From Sinorhizobium sp. B11 (GTDB lineage Bacteria; Pseudomonadota; Alphaproteobacteria; Rhizobiales; Rhizobiaceae), in contig CP091034.1 of NCBI GenBank assembly GCA_039725955.1, positions 62,001 through 126,000 of the forward strand: a stretch of 64,000 nucleotides of DNA, in the 5' to 3' direction. The notes below the pieces were generated by a model, which was not told the origin of the DNA, did not search any database, and was given only the letters and a program-made list of their open reading frames with translations. A program made the position numbers and the translations under genes. Position 1 is the first letter of the stretch. Each line of letters opens with the position of its first letter. This document shows positions 28,037 to 37,737 of the stretch, in pieces.

Positions 28037-29029
28037 ATGACCAAATTCGATGTTCTGACAGTCGGCAACGCAATCGTCGATATTATCGCCCGTTGCGACG
28101 ACCAGTTCCTCATTGACAACAAGATCACCAAGGCGGCGATGAACCTCATCGATGCCGATCGTGCCGAACTGCTTTATTCCCGCATGGGCCCGGCGCTCGA
28201 AGCCTCCGGCGGTAGCGCAGGCAATACGGCTGCAGGCGTCGCGAGCCTCGGCGGCAAGGCCGCCTATTTTGGCAAGGTTGCGGAAGACCAGCTCGGCGAG
28301 ATCTTTGCGCATGATATCCGAGCGCAGGGCGTTCATTATCAGACCCGGGCCAAGGGCATGTTTCCGCCGACCGCACGCTCGATGATTTTCGTTACCGATG
28401 ATGGCGAGCGTTCGATGAACACCTATCTCGGCGCCTGCGTCGAGCTTGGGCCTGAGGATGTCGAAGCAGATGTGGTGGCTCAAGCCAAGGTGACCTATTT
28501 CGAAGGTTATCTCTGGGACCCGCCGCGCGCCAAGGAGGCGATCCTCGATTGCGCCCGCATCGCCCACGAGAATGGCCGCGAAATGTCGATGACACTCTCG
28601 GACAGCTTCTGCGTCGATCGTTACCGCGCCGAATTTCTGGATCTGATGCGTTCGGGCAAGGTCGATATCGTCTTCTCGAACCGCCAGGAGGCCCTTTCGC
28701 TCTACGAGACTGACGATTTCGAGGAAGCGCTGAACAAGATCGCCAAGGACTGCAAGATTGCCGCCGTCACCATGAGCGAGAACGGCGCCGTGATCCTGAA
28801 GGGCAACGAGCGCCACTACGTCGACGCGATCAAGATCAATGAAGTAGTGGATACGACGGGTGCGGGCGATCTCTTCGCGTCAGGTTTTCTCTACGGTTAC
28901 ACGCAGGGCCGTTCGCTCGAAGATTGCGGCAAGCTCGGCTGCCTTGCCGCCGGCATCGTCATTCAGCAGATCGGCCCGCGGCCGATGAAGTCCCTGTCCG
29001 AAGCCGCAAAGGAGGCGGGCCTTATTTAA
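28037..29029 (+). CDS. PfkB family carbohydrate/adenosine kinase
   Basis: The 330-residue protein is a ribokinase-like kinase. It has GGSAGNTAAGVASLGGKAAYFGKV near 53-76 and the PfkB signature 2 NEVVDTTGAGDLFASGFLYG near 271-290, which includes the catalytic Asp. Rhizobial homologues are annotated as adenosine or sugar kinases; substrate choice is not settled by the motifs. The ATG at 28037 matches the family start. Its last eight bases overlap the convergent SH3 gene. Confidence 0.87.
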   Translation: MTKFDVLTVGNAIVDIIARCDDQFLIDNKITKAAMNLIDADRAELLYSRMGPALEASGGSAGNTAAGVASLGGKAAYFGKVAEDQLGEIFAHDIRAQGVHYQTRAKGMFPPTARSMIFVTDDGERSMNTYLGACVELGPEDVEADVVAQAKVTYFEGYLWDPPRAKEAILDCARIAHENGREMSMTLSDSFCVDRYRAEFLDLMRSGKVDIVFSNRQEALSLYETDDFEEALNKIAKDCKIAAVTMSENGAVILKGNERHYVDAIKINEVVDTTGAGDLFASGFLYGYTQGRSLEDCGKLGCLAAGIVIQQIGPRPMKSLSEAAKEAGLI

Positions 29030-29561
29030 AGGCCTCGCCCGGATAGGCGCCCCAGATTTCCGACTGCGCCACCCAACCTTCGGCGCCGTCGGTCTTTGCG
29101 AAACACCACTCTCCGCTGCACTCGCCGATCGTGATCATCACGCCGGGCTCCAGCTTGGCGACGATGCTGGAAGACGGCTGTGCTTCACGGCGGAGATTGA
29201 CATAGACGCCTTTGCCCTTGCCCTTCATCCACGGCGCGGCAATAGCGGCGCGCTGGCCTGACAGCAGCGACTGATTGACCCAGCCCTCGGTACCGTCGGC
29301 ATCGCGGATACGGCGCCAGTTGTCATACTCCTGGACGATTTCGACGGGCAGCCCCGATTTCAGATAGAGCCACGAAACGGCGTAGTCCGTTCCCGGGCCG
29401 ATCCGCAGGTTGACGCGCTTGGACTTCAGCGTCACGAAGCGCGGCAGCGGCAGGCCGCTCGGCCCCTTGGCCGCCTGGGCTTGCGCAAATTCGATGGTGC
29501 CTGCCGATACGGCAAAGGCAACCGCCAGGGCGAGGCAGGACTTCATAACTGTGCGACGCAT
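29022..29561 (-). CDS. Secreted protein with two SH3-like domains
   Basis: The 179-residue protein has a signal peptide (MRRTVMKSCLALAVAFAVSAG..., cleaved near AQA). It then has two bacterial SH3b repeats: VNLRIGPGTDYAVSWLYLKSGLPVEIVQEYDNWRRI and VNLRREAQPSSSIVAKLEPGVMITIGEC. SH3b domains typically bind peptidoglycan or peptides in the envelope. It has no catalytic domain, so it is probably a binding or accessory protein. Its 3' end overlaps the kinase gene on the other strand. Confidence 0.82.
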   Translation of the reverse strand: MRRTVMKSCLALAVAFAVSAGTIEFAQAQAAKGPSGLPLPRFVTLKSKRVNLRIGPGTDYAVSWLYLKSGLPVEIVQEYDNWRRIRDADGTEGWVNQSLLSGQRAAIAAPWMKGKGKGVYVNLRREAQPSSSIVAKLEPGVMITIGECSGEWCFAKTDGAEGWVAQSEIWGAYPGEAFK

Positions 29562-29738
29562 GGAAGCTTCCGTTGGCTCGAATTCGAATCAGGCCCTGCC
29601 TGCTCGTCTTCCGGGATTCCCCGGTCGCCTCGCGAGTTTTGTTTGTCTTCGCGTGCGGGTCTGGTAGAAAATGCCCGGAACGGGGAAATGATCGCCCAAC
29701 TTGGTTAAAGACCTCTGAACAAGGCACAGCAAGCCGCC

Positions 29739-30740
29739 ATGACGACGAAGAAAAAACCGAAGGTCTACATAACCCGCAAGCTGCCTGATGTCGTCGAAAC
29801 CCGCATGCGCGAGCTTTTCGATGCCGAGTTGAATATCGACGATACGCCGCGATCCGTTCCCGAACTCGTCGAAGCCGTCAAAACCTGCGACGTGCTCGTG
29901 CCGACCGTGACGGATCGGATCGACGCAGCCCTCATCGATCAGGCCGGGCCGCAGATGAAGCTGATCGCCAGCTTTTCGAACGGCACCGATCACATCGACA
30001 TCGAAGCGGCCGCGCGCCGTGGCATCACCGTCACCAACACGCCGAATGTGCTGACCGAAGACACTGCCGACATGACAATGGCGCTGATCCTCGCCGTGCC
30101 GCGGCGGATCGGCGAGGGTGCGCGCGTGCTGACGGACCGGCCCGGTGAATGGGCTGGCTGGTCCCCCACCTGGATGCTCGGCCGGCGTATTCACGGAAAG
30201 CGTATCGGCATCGTCGGCATGGGCCGTATAGGCACGGCCGTTGCGCGCCGCGCCAAGGCTTTCGGCCTGTCGATCCACTATCACAACCGCAAGCGCGTCA
30301 ATCCTGCGACTGAAGACGAATTGGAAGCGACCTATTGGGAAAGCCTCGACCAGATGCTCGCCCGCGTCGACATCGTCTCGGTGAACTGCCCCTCGACCCC
30401 CGCGACCTTCCATCTCCTGTCGGCTCGCCGCCTGGCGCTGCTGCAGCCGACCGCCTATCTCGTCAATACAGCCCGCGGTGACGTGGTCGACGAGGCGGCG
30501 CTCATCAAATGCCTGCGGGAGGGGAAGATCGCCGGCGCCGGGCTCGATGTCTTCGAGAACGAGCCCATGGTCAACCCGAAGCTGGTGAAGCTTGCCAATG
30601 AGGGCAAGGTCGTATTGCTGCCGCATATGAGCTCGGCAACGATCGAGGGACGTGCGGAGATGGGCGACAAGGTCATCATCAACATTCGCGCCTTCATCGA
30701 TGGCCATCGTCCGCCGAATCGGGTGCTGCCGGGCCGATGA
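29739..30740 (+). CDS. D-isomer-specific 2-hydroxyacid dehydrogenase (glyoxylate/hydroxypyruvate reductase-like)
   Basis: The 333-residue protein reduces 2-keto acids with NAD(P)H. It has the Rossmann motif GIVGMGRIG (157-165) and the catalytic triad Arg246 (NTARGDVVDE), Glu275 (VFENEP) and His296 (LLPHMSSAT). SFSNGTDHIDIEA resembles the glyoxylate reductase subgroup. The exact substrate is inferred only. Confidence 0.9.
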   Translation: MTTKKKPKVYITRKLPDVVETRMRELFDAELNIDDTPRSVPELVEAVKTCDVLVPTVTDRIDAALIDQAGPQMKLIASFSNGTDHIDIEAAARRGITVTNTPNVLTEDTADMTMALILAVPRRIGEGARVLTDRPGEWAGWSPTWMLGRRIHGKRIGIVGMGRIGTAVARRAKAFGLSIHYHNRKRVNPATEDELEATYWESLDQMLARVDIVSVNCPSTPATFHLLSARRLALLQPTAYLVNTARGDVVDEAALIKCLREGKIAGAGLDVFENEPMVNPKLVKLANEGKVVLLPHMSSATIEGRAEMGDKVIINIRAFIDGHRPPNRVLPGR

Positions 30741-30772
30741 CGGCCGGAGCGCTCGCATCCCTGGCCGGCTAG

Positions 30773-31246
30773 TCAGCCGGCGAGCGCTTTCTTCATTTCG
30801 ATAAACGTCACCCGTGTAAAACCCGGATGAGATTTCTCTGCGGTCTTTTCAAAGCCCCAGGCAGCGAAGGTCGTGTGATTGCCGACGAGCTCTATCCGAG
30901 TCTCGAGCCTCAATGCCGGAAGGCCCAGATCGAGTGCCGTCCCTTCGGCTGTATCGAGCAGGCGCCGTCCGATGCCCTTGCCTTGCGCGGATGGCAGGAC
31001 CGCGAGTTTTCCGACATAGAGGCAATCTGCCTCGGGCCGCAGGAAAATGCAGCCGACGAGTTGCCCGGCCTGCTCCACGGCATAAGCGATTTCTGCCCTT
31101 GCCTTTTCCACCAGGGATTCCACCGTCAGGCGGCTTGCGGAGGAGGGCGGATCGATGCGGCCCTCCATATAGGCGAAGGACGCGAGAATGAGATCGAGCA
31201 ACTCGTTCCAGCGCACAAAGCTCTCATCGACACGAAACGGCGTCAT
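30773..31246 (-). CDS. GNAT family N-acetyltransferase
   Basis: The 157-residue protein has the acetyl-CoA-binding stretch VGKLAVLPSAQGKGIGRRLLDTAE near 90-113 and a YGFEKTAEKSHPG-type motif B. Its ATG overlaps the stop of the MoeB-like gene (ATGA), so it is the last cistron of the coupled recF-moeB-GNAT set. The substrate is unknown. Confidence 0.85.
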   Translation of the reverse strand: MTPFRVDESFVRWNELLDLILASFAYMEGRIDPPSSASRLTVESLVEKARAEIAYAVEQAGQLVGCIFLRPEADCLYVGKLAVLPSAQGKGIGRRLLDTAEGTALDLGLPALRLETRIELVGNHTTFAAWGFEKTAEKSHPGFTRVTFIEMKKALAG

Positions 31247-32067
31247 GCGGTCCTGTTCTGCCTCGCGCGCCGACGTTTGTAGCGGATCGTATCGAAACGG
31301 GCAGACAACGCGTCGTAGAGCAGCAGGCGACCGACTAACGGTTCGCCTGCGCCCGTAATCAGCTTGATCGCCTCCATGGCCATCAGCGTGCCGATCACGC
31401 CCGTCAGTGCGCCAATGATACCGGCCTCCGCACAGGCGGGGATCAATCCGGCCGGCGGTGCTTCGGGAAAGAGATCACGATATCCAGGGTTCTGGGTGCC
31501 GCCTTCGGCCGCCTCATAGGGTTTCAGCACCGTCAGCGATCCGTCGAATCGGCCAACCGCACCTGTCACAAGCGGGATTCGCGCGTTTTCCGCTGCATCG
31601 GCCGCCATATAGCGCGTATCGAAATTATCAGAGCCGTCGATCAGGAGATCGAAGCCGGAAAGGTGCAGGCGCGCCGTTTCGGCGGAAAGGCGCTCGGTGA
31701 AACGGACGACTTTGATATGCGGGTTTAGCCGCGCGATCGCGATGGCAGCGCTTTCCGTCTTCATTTCGCCGATCGTGCCGGAATCGTGGATCACCTGTCG
31801 CTGCAGGTTGGAAAGCGAAACACGGTCGTCATCGGCAATGCCGAGCGTGCCGACGCCTGCAGCGGCCAGATATTGCAGGATCGGTGCCCCGAGCCCTCCC
31901 GCACCGATGACAAGCACCCGTGCGGCCTTCAGCTTCTGCTGGCCCGCGCCTCCGATTTCCGGCAGCAGGATATGGCGATGATAGCGTGCGATTTCGTCGG
32001 GGCTGAGAGGTTCCATGGGCGTGATGTTATCACGCCGCGAACCGCCGGGAGAAGCGCTATCGCTCAT
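31243..32067 (-). CDS. moeB: MoeB/ThiF/HesA family adenylyltransferase
   Basis: Members adenylate the C-terminal Gly of MoaD or ThiS for sulfur transfer in molybdopterin or thiamine synthesis. The 274-residue protein has YHRHILLPEIGGAGQQKL, the ATP loop VIGAGGLGAP, SNLQRQVIH and DGSDNFDTRY. The conserved Cys in IPACAEAGI aligns with the ThiF/MoeB active-site region. The zinc cysteines of E. coli MoeB are absent: GYRDLFP replaces CYRCLF, and no C-terminal CxxC is present. The ATG at 32067 overlaps the recF stop; an ATG at 32016 would give the usual family start. Confidence 0.85.
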   Translation of the reverse strand: MSDSASPGGSRRDNITPMEPLSPDEIARYHRHILLPEIGGAGQQKLKAARVLVIGAGGLGAPILQYLAAAGVGTLGIADDDRVSLSNLQRQVIHDSGTIGEMKTESAAIAIARLNPHIKVVRFTERLSAETARLHLSGFDLLIDGSDNFDTRYMAADAAENARIPLVTGAVGRFDGSLTVLKPYEAAEGGTQNPGYRDLFPEAPPAGLIPACAEAGIIGALTGVIGTLMAMEAIKLITGAGEPLVGRLLLYDALSARFDTIRYKRRRARQNRTA

Positions 32068-33188
32068 TCGAAAACCCTTCCATCCGCAACCGTGAAAAAC
32101 TGTGCCCGCTCGCCAAGTGCTGCAAACATCTGACGGTCCGTTCCCGTCATGAAGGCCTGGCCGCCAAGCCCGTCTATGAGATCGAACAGCGCGGCACGGC
32201 GTCCCTCGTCGAGATGGGCGGCGATCTCATCCAGGAGCAGAACCGGCGCATGGCCGGTAAGGTTGCCGACGAGCCGTGCATGGGCAAGCACAAGGCCCAC
32301 CAGCAGGGCTTTCTGCTCGCCGGTGGAACAGCGTGCCGCTTCCATCTGCTTCTCCCGATGATGCACGATGAGATCGGCGCGATGCGGCCCCTCCAGCGTG
32401 CGACCAGCGCCGGCATCGCGGTACCGGTTCGCGGCGAGCGTTGCCGCATACTCATCTTCCAGATCGACCGAGGGCCGGGAGAATTGACCGTCCATGAAGC
32501 CCGAAAGCTGCAGCGATGCCGATGGGAAGGGCGAGATTTCCCGGCTTTCCTCGACGAGTCGCGTCAGCAGGCCGAGCATTTCCTGCCGGGCGAGCGCCAT
32601 GGCTATGCCGAGGCTGGCCATCTGCTCCTCAATACCGGAAAGCCAGGATGGATCGAAACGGCCTTCGTCCAGCAGCTTGTTGCGGCTGCGCATGGCGCGC
32701 TCGAAGTCGCTCGCCCGCCTGCCATGCTCGGGATCGAGCGACAGTACCAGCCTGTCGAGGAACCGCCTGCGGTCGGACGAGCCGCCGGTAAAGAGCCCGT
32801 CCATCGCCGGTGTCAGCCAGAGCACGCGCAAATGATCGGTCAGCTCGTCGACTGTTTTTGCCGTCGTTCCGTTGATGCGCAGCCGTCGCGCCGTCGTCTC
32901 GTCGCTGGCATCAATTCCGGTACCGATCTCGACGTTACCCTCCATGCCATCGAGCTCTGCAAAGATCGAAAATCCGCCCGTAGCGCCAACGCGGGTGATA
33001 TCGCCATAGGCGGCTCGGCGCAGACCGCGCCCCGGTGACAGGAACGAGACCGCCTCCATCAGGTTGGTCTTGCCCGCACCGTTGTCGCCGGTCAACACGA
33101 CATGCCGAGCGTCGAGCGCAAGCGAGGCCGACGAATAATTGCGAAAGTCGGTCAGCTTCAAACGGGAAAGGGCAACCTTGTGCGGCAT
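32064..33188 (-). CDS. recF: DNA replication and repair protein RecF
   Basis: RecF is an SMC/ABC-like ATPase that acts with RecO and RecR at single-strand gaps. The 374-residue protein begins LSRLKLTDFRNYSSASL and has Walker A GDNGAGKTN (34-42), FLDRLVLSLDPEHGRR, the ABC signature region CSTGEQKALLVGLVLAHA and Walker B PVLLLDEIAAHLD. Its stop overlaps the MoeB-like start. It is not next to dnaN here, unlike in many bacteria. Confidence 0.95.
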   Translation of the reverse strand: MPHKVALSRLKLTDFRNYSSASLALDARHVVLTGDNGAGKTNLMEAVSFLSPGRGLRRAAYGDITRVGATGGFSIFAELDGMEGNVEIGTGIDASDETTARRLRINGTTAKTVDELTDHLRVLWLTPAMDGLFTGGSSDRRRFLDRLVLSLDPEHGRRASDFERAMRSRNKLLDEGRFDPSWLSGIEEQMASLGIAMALARQEMLGLLTRLVEESREISPFPSASLQLSGFMDGQFSRPSVDLEDEYAATLAANRYRDAGAGRTLEGPHRADLIVHHREKQMEAARCSTGEQKALLVGLVLAHARLVGNLTGHAPVLLLDEIAAHLDEGRRAALFDLIDGLGGQAFMTGTDRQMFAALGERAQFFTVADGRVFE

Positions 33189-33220
33189 CGAATATCCGGA
33201 ATCATCAAGGCTGACAGTTG

Positions 33221-33265
33221 GAGCCTTTCCTCGTCAGAATGATTCAATCTGACAAGGCAAGGCTC
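33221..33265. other. Long imperfect hairpin upstream of recF
   Basis: GAGCCTT and CCTCGTCAGA pair with TCTGACAAGG and AAGGCTC, with one mismatched pair and a one-base offset. This gives about 17 pairs and a nine-base loop. It lies between the 66-residue gene and recF and has no T run. Confidence 0.6.
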
Positions 33266-33311
33266 TAAGCCGAAGCGCCAGGGATATCAAGGCTGAGAGC
33301 TGTCCCAGCCG

Positions 33312-33512
33312 TCAATGGCTGCGCGGGGCCGGCTCTTCGAGCTGTGCTTCGGCCTCTGCGATTGCCCTTTCGATCCAATAAACGAGATCCGGCCGATCTT
33401 CGATCGAGCCGCGGAGCGATTTCAATGAATCGAGGATCATCGTCAGTTTCTGGCGGCGCATATCGATGACGATACTGTCGGCATCAGATTTCCCGGTGGG
33501 AGCGGATGTCAT
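33312..33512 (-). CDS. Hypothetical protein, 66 residues
   Basis: I do not recognise this protein. It is mostly helical and charged (DMRRQKLTMILDSLKSLRG, then DLVYWIERAIAEAEAQLEE), with no signal peptide or cysteines. The reading frame has rhizobial codon bias and no competing overlapping frame. It is on the same strand as recF, 123 bases upstream. Confidence 0.55.
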   Translation of the reverse strand: MTSAPTGKSDADSIVIDMRRQKLTMILDSLKSLRGSIEDRPDLVYWIERAIAEAEAQLEEPAPRSH

Positions 33513-33758
33513 GCAGTACTCGAAGCCTCTTGTCTGACTCGTACATAAGGGTCCCGGCGCGACTAACTATCGTCCCATGCAATGAAGTCAACTACAGGGT
33601 GTTCAACTTTTCGCGACATCGCCGTTAAGTCATCAAATGAGAAGTAGAAGTTGTAGAATCGGCGGAAGAGATAGTTGTTTCGTGGCCTAATGCCCAAAAA
33701 AAGTCGGTTGAAATTTGCAACTTCCGGGTTGAGATATTCAGCTGACGCTATATGGTAA

Positions 33759-34154
33759 ATGAAGGGTTTACCGGGAAAGAGTGCAGCAGTGCCAGATCCG
33801 ATTGATATCATTGTCGGCCGCAACGTGAGACAGCTTCGCGCCCGCCGACGTGTTTCCCAACTGGAACTGGGCGAAGCGCTTGGCCTTACATTCCAGCAGA
33901 TCCAGAAATACGAAAAGGGGACCAACCGCGTCTCCGCCAGCAAGCTGCATCAGATAGCGGTCTTTCTTGGTGTTGATATTTCCGAGCTTTTCGAGGGTAC
34001 GGGAATTTCCCAGTTTGCCAACCGCGTTGAACTGAGCCCCGAAGCCTATGAACTGGCGATCAGCTATGACAGGTTGAGCTCGACTGCGGGCAAGCAGGCG
34101 CTCAAGACGATCCTCAACCTTATATGCGGTCAGGCAGCCGAAAACGCCGCTTGA
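33759..34154 (+). CDS. XRE family helix-turn-helix regulator
   Basis: The 131-residue protein has a Cro/CI-type DNA-binding domain at about residues 20-75: IIVGRNVRQLRARRRVSQLELGEALGLTFQQIQKYEKGTNRVSASKL. The C-terminal half has no known domain. Similar PIDI-VG-type regulators are common in rhizobia. A CTATAT box lies only about five bases before the ATG at 33759, so the true start may be the GTG at 33789 (product beginning at PDPIDIIVG). Confidence 0.82.
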   Translation: MKGLPGKSAAVPDPIDIIVGRNVRQLRARRRVSQLELGEALGLTFQQIQKYEKGTNRVSASKLHQIAVFLGVDISELFEGTGISQFANRVELSPEAYELAISYDRLSSTAGKQALKTILNLICGQAAENAA

Positions 34155-34189
34155 CGGCTCCAGCGCCTATCCTTGAATTTGAGGGAAAT

Positions 34190-34396
34190 TCAGTGAAGCT
34201 CGCGCTCGTGCAGCGCGACGAGCAGGGCGTCCTGCGTCTGATGGCCGGCATGATAAAGGTCGATCGCGATGCTGGCGATCGAAAGGCCTTGCTGGCTGCG
34301 AAGTTTGATGTTGCGTTCGGCGCACCACGAATAGAGCGCGCCTGCCAGTGCATCGACATCTTCGGACAGGCAGGTTGAAAAGTTCATTGCCGACAT
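34190..34396 (-). CDS. Hypothetical protein, 68 residues
   Basis: I do not recognise this protein. It is a small acidic-to-neutral product (LSEDVDALAGALYSWCAERNIKL ... IASIAIDLYHAGHQTQDALLVAL) that looks helical and cytoplasmic. AGAGGG lies eight bases before the ATG. A promoter with CTTGCA-N17-CTGTCT lies at a suitable distance upstream, which supports a real gene. It lies between the dnaJ terminator and the convergent XRE gene. Confidence 0.62.
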   Translation of the reverse strand: MSAMNFSTCLSEDVDALAGALYSWCAERNIKLRSQQGLSIASIAIDLYHAGHQTQDALLVALHERELH

Positions 34397-34433
34397 GGAA
34401 ATACCCTCTGTTAGTCCCGGACTGCGGGGCCAA

Positions 34434-34462
34434 AGACAGTATGGATTTCAGGAACTTGCAAG
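34434..34462 (-). promoter_or_regulatory. Promoter of the 68-residue gene
   Basis: The minus strand reads CTTGCA, 17 bases, CTGTCT, four of six bases of the CTATAT form. It lies just after the dnaJ terminator, which gives this gene its own transcript. Confidence 0.5.
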
Positions 34463-34550
34463 CGCGATCGGATCTGTGCGTTAACGCAAGACATCTGCGC
34501 ACAGACGCGCGTCCCGACTTGAAACAGGTGTTTTGAATTGGAGCGCGCAT

Positions 34551-34582
34551 GAAAAAAGCCGGAGGCGGAACCTCCGGCTTTT
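34551..34582 (-). terminator. Intrinsic terminator of dnaJ
   Basis: A perfect 12-pair stem (AAAAGCCGGAGG / CCTCCGGCTTTT) with a five-base loop is followed on the minus strand by T residues. It lies 23 bases past the dnaJ stop. Confidence 0.92.
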
Positions 34583-34604
34583 GTAACCTTGGGGGATATC
34601 GAGC

Positions 34605-35747
34605 TTAGCCCTCGAAGAATTCCTTCATCCGGGCAAAGAAGCCGGTCGACTCCGGATTGTTCTCCTTGGAGGAGAGCTGCTCGAATTCCTGCAGAAGCTC
34701 GCGCTGGCGCTTGGAAAGCTTCTGCGGCGTCTCGATCTGGATCTGGATGTAGAGATCGCCCGTCTGGCTGGAACGCAGCACCGGCATGCCCTTGCCCTTC
34801 AGGCGGAACTGTTTGCCGGCCTGCGTGCCCTCGGGAACGGTGACGCGCGACTTGGTGCCGTCGAGCGTGGCCACATCGAAGGTGCCGCCGAGCGCTGCCG
34901 TCGTCATGGAGATCGGCACGGCGCAATAGAGATCGGCCCCGTCGCGCTGGTAGAACTCATGCGGCTTCACCGACAGGAAGATATAGAGATCGCCTGCCGG
35001 ACCACCGCGCATGCCAGCCTCGCCCTCGCCCTGCAGGCGAATGCGGGTGCCATCCTCGATACCCGAGGGAATGTTGACCGAGAGCGAGCGTTCTTCGGTC
35101 ACCCGGCCCTGGCCGTGGCATTTCGGGCACGGATCGGGAATGATCTGGCCGCGGCCGTGACAGGTCGGACAGGTGCGTTCCACCGAGAAGAAGCCCTGCG
35201 CTGCGCGTACGCGGCCCGAGCCCTGGCAGGTGCCGCAGGTCTTCGGCTGTGTACCTGGCTTGGCGCCGGAACCGGAGCAGACGTCACAGGTTATCGAGGT
35301 CGGAACGCGAATCTGCGCCGTCTTGCCGGAGAATGCCTCTTCCAGCGAAATTTCCATGTTGTAGCGAAGGTCGGCGCCGCGTTCGCGACCACCCGAAGAG
35401 CGCTGCCGTCCGCGGCCGCCGCCCATCATCTCGCCGAAAATGTCCTCGAAGATATCGGAGAAGCCGCCACCGGCAAATCCGGCGCCGCCACCGAAGCCAC
35501 CGGGACCGCCCATACCGCCGTGCTCGAAGGCCGCATGGCCGTAACGATCGTAGGCCGCGCGCTTCTGCGGGTCCTTCAGCGTTTCATAGGCTTCGTTGAT
35601 TTCCTTGAACTTGCGTTCGGCGTCTTTGTCATCCGGGTTCTTGTCCGGATGGTATTTCATTGCCAGCTTGCGGAAGGCGCTTTTCAGCTCTTTCTCATCC
35701 GCCGTCTTGGCTACACCCAGAGTTTCGTAAAAGTCCGCTTTTGCCAA
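34605..35747 (-). CDS. dnaJ: Chaperone protein DnaJ
   Basis: DnaJ delivers unfolded proteins to DnaK and stimulates its ATPase. The protein of about 380 residues has the J domain with HPD (YHPDKNPDD), a Gly/Phe-rich linker ([15 protein letters not shown]), four zinc repeats ([32 protein letters not shown]) and the C-terminal substrate domains. The TTG at 35747 is preferred because the product then starts [11 protein letters not shown] like other rhizobial DnaJ proteins. An ATG at 35780 would add eleven residues without family support. It follows dnaK by about 80 bases. Confidence 0.95.
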   Translation of the reverse strand: MAKADFYETLGVAKTADEKELKSAFRKLAMKYHPDKNPDDKDAERKFKEINEAYETLKDPQKRAAYDRYGHAAFEHGGMGGPGGFGGGAGFAGGGFSDIFEDIFGEMMGGGRGRQRSSGGRERGADLRYNMEISLEEAFSGKTAQIRVPTSITCDVCSGSGAKPGTQPKTCGTCQGSGRVRAAQGFFSVERTCPTCHGRGQIIPDPCPKCHGQGRVTEERSLSVNIPSGIEDGTRIRLQGEGEAGMRGGPAGDLYIFLSVKPHEFYQRDGADLYCAVPISMTTAALGGTFDVATLDGTKSRVTVPEGTQAGKQFRLKGKGMPVLRSSQTGDLYIQIQIETPQKLSKRQRELLQEFEQLSSKENNPESTGFFARMKEFFEG

Positions 35748-35826
35748 TTTAAGCCCCGGAAATGGATTTCCGGCTGCCATGGTGAGCAGCCGGATGTCTA
35801 TCGTCTAGCGTAGGCCGCAGCCCGGA

Positions 35827-37737
35827 TTAAGCGGACTTCTTGCGGTCGTCGTCCTTGACTTCTTCGTAGTCGGCGTCGACGACATTGTCATCACCTGCCG
35901 AAGCGTCGGCCGTGCCGCCTTCAGCCTGCTGGGCTTCATAGATAGCCTGGCCGAGCTTCATGGAAACTTCCATGAGGGTCTGGGTCTTGGCCTTGATGTC
36001 TTCGGCGTCGGCATCGGTCGCTTCGGTCGCGGACTTCAGCGCGGCAATCGCATCGGAGATTGCAGTGCGATCGGCTTCGGAAACCTTGTCGCCGTAATCC
36101 TTGAGCGACTTCTCCGTGGAATGAACAAGGCTTTCGGCCTGGTTCTTTGCTTCCACACCTTCGCGGCGCTTCTTGTCTTCGGCGGCATGCGATTCGGCAT
36201 CCTTGACCATCTTTTCGATGTCGGCGTCGGAAAGACCGCCGGAAGCCTGGATGCGGATCTGCTGTTCCTTACCGGTGCCCTTGTCCTTGGCCGAAACCTG
36301 CACGATGCCGTTCGCGTCAATGTCGAAAGTGACTTCGATCTGCGGAACGCCACGCGGTGCCGGCGGCAGGCCAACGAGGTCGAACTGGCCGAGCAGCTTG
36401 TTGTCGGCAGCCATTTCACGCTCGCCCTGCGAGACGCGGATGGTGACTGCCTGCTGATTGTCGTCGGCGGTCGAGAAGGTCTGGCTCTTCTTCGTCGGGA
36501 TCGTCGTGTTGCGTTCGATCAGACGGGTGAAGACGCCACCGAGAGTTTCGATGCCGAGAGACAGCGGGGTAACGTCGAGAAGCAGAACGTCCTTGACGTC
36601 GCCCTGCAGAACGCCGGCCTGGATGGCGGCGCCGAGAGCAACGACTTCATCCGGGTTGACGCCCTTGTGCGGTTCCTTGCCGAACAGCTGCTTGACGACT
36701 TCCTGTACCTTCGGCATGCGGCTCATGCCGCCGACGAGAACGACTTCGTCGATTTCGGCAGCGGTGACGCCGGCATCCTTGAGGGCTGCCTTGCACGGAG
36801 CGATCGTGCGCTGAACGAGATCGTCGACCAGGCTTTCGAGCTTGGCGCGGGTCAGCTTCAGCGTCAGGTGCTTCGGGCCGGAAGCATCAGCCGTGATGAA
36901 CGGCAGGTTGATTTCGGTCTGCTGCGAAGAAGACAGCTCGATCTTTGCCTTTTCGGCAGCTTCCTTGAGGCGCTGCAGGGCAAGCTTGTCGTTCTTCAGG
37001 TCGATGCCATTGTCCTTCTTGAACTCGGCAACGAGATATTCGACGAGACGCATGTCGAAGTCTTCACCGCCGAGGAACGTGTCGCCGTTGGTGGACTTCA
37101 CTTCGAAGACGCCATCGCCAATCTCGAGGATCGAGATATCGAAGGTGCCGCCGCCAAGGTCGTAAACGGCGATCGTCTTGCCGTCCTTCTTGTCGAGGCC
37201 ATAGGCGAGAGCGGCAGCTGTCGGCTCGTTGATGATGCGGAGCACTTCAAGACCAGCGATCTTGCCGGCATCCTTGGTTGCCTGGCGCTGCGCGTCGTTG
37301 AAATATGCGGGAACGGTGATGACGGCCTTTTCGACCTTTTCACCGAGGTAGGATTCGGCGGTTTCCTTCATCTTCTGAAGGATCATCGCGGAAATCTGTG
37401 CGGGCGAGTAGCCCTTGCCGTTGGCTTCGACCCAGGCGTCGCCATTGTCGCCCTTGACGATCGTGAAGGGAACGAGGTGCTTGTCCTTCTCGACGGTCGG
37501 ATCTTCGTAACGGCGGCCGATGAGGCGCTTTACGGCGAAGAGGGTATTCGTGGGGTTGGTGACCGCCTGGCGCTTGGCTGGCTGGCCGACGAGGCGTTCG
37601 CCGTCATCGGAAAATGCCACCATGGAAGGGGTCGTACGCGCACCTTCCGCGTTCTCGATGACCTTTGCGTCCTTGCCGTCCATGACCGCGACGCAGGAAT
37701 TTGTCGTTCCAAGGTCGATACCAATTACTTTTGCCAT
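35827..37737 (-). CDS. dnaK: Chaperone protein DnaK (Hsp70)
   Basis: This is the main ATP-dependent Hsp70 chaperone. The 636-residue protein has [18 protein letters not shown] at the start, [17 protein letters not shown], the phosphate-2 motif [13 protein letters not shown], and the adenosine motif [14 protein letters not shown]. The substrate-binding domain and an Ala/Gly/Asp-rich lid tail ending in [11 protein letters not shown] follow. The ATG at 37737 has AAGGAGAG eight bases upstream. A heat-shock-type promoter lies about 110 bases upstream. Confidence 0.98.
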   Translation of the reverse strand: MAKVIGIDLGTTNSCVAVMDGKDAKVIENAEGARTTPSMVAFSDDGERLVGQPAKRQAVTNPTNTLFAVKRLIGRRYEDPTVEKDKHLVPFTIVKGDNGDAWVEANGKGYSPAQISAMILQKMKETAESYLGEKVEKAVITVPAYFNDAQRQATKDAGKIAGLEVLRIINEPTAAALAYGLDKKDGKTIAVYDLGGGTFDISILEIGDGVFEVKSTNGDTFLGGEDFDMRLVEYLVAEFKKDNGIDLKNDKLALQRLKEAAEKAKIELSSSQQTEINLPFITADASGPKHLTLKLTRAKLESLVDDLVQRTIAPCKAALKDAGVTAAEIDEVVLVGGMSRMPKVQEVVKQLFGKEPHKGVNPDEVVALGAAIQAGVLQGDVKDVLLLDVTPLSLGIETLGGVFTRLIERNTTIPTKKSQTFSTADDNQQAVTIRVSQGEREMAADNKLLGQFDLVGLPPAPRGVPQIEVTFDIDANGIVQVSAKDKGTGKEQQIRIQASGGLSDADIEKMVKDAESHAAEDKKRREGVEAKNQAESLVHSTEKSLKDYGDKVSEADRTAISDAIAALKSATEATDADAEDIKAKTQTLMEVSMKLGQAIYEAQQAEGGTADASAGDDNVVDADYEEVKDDDRKKSA

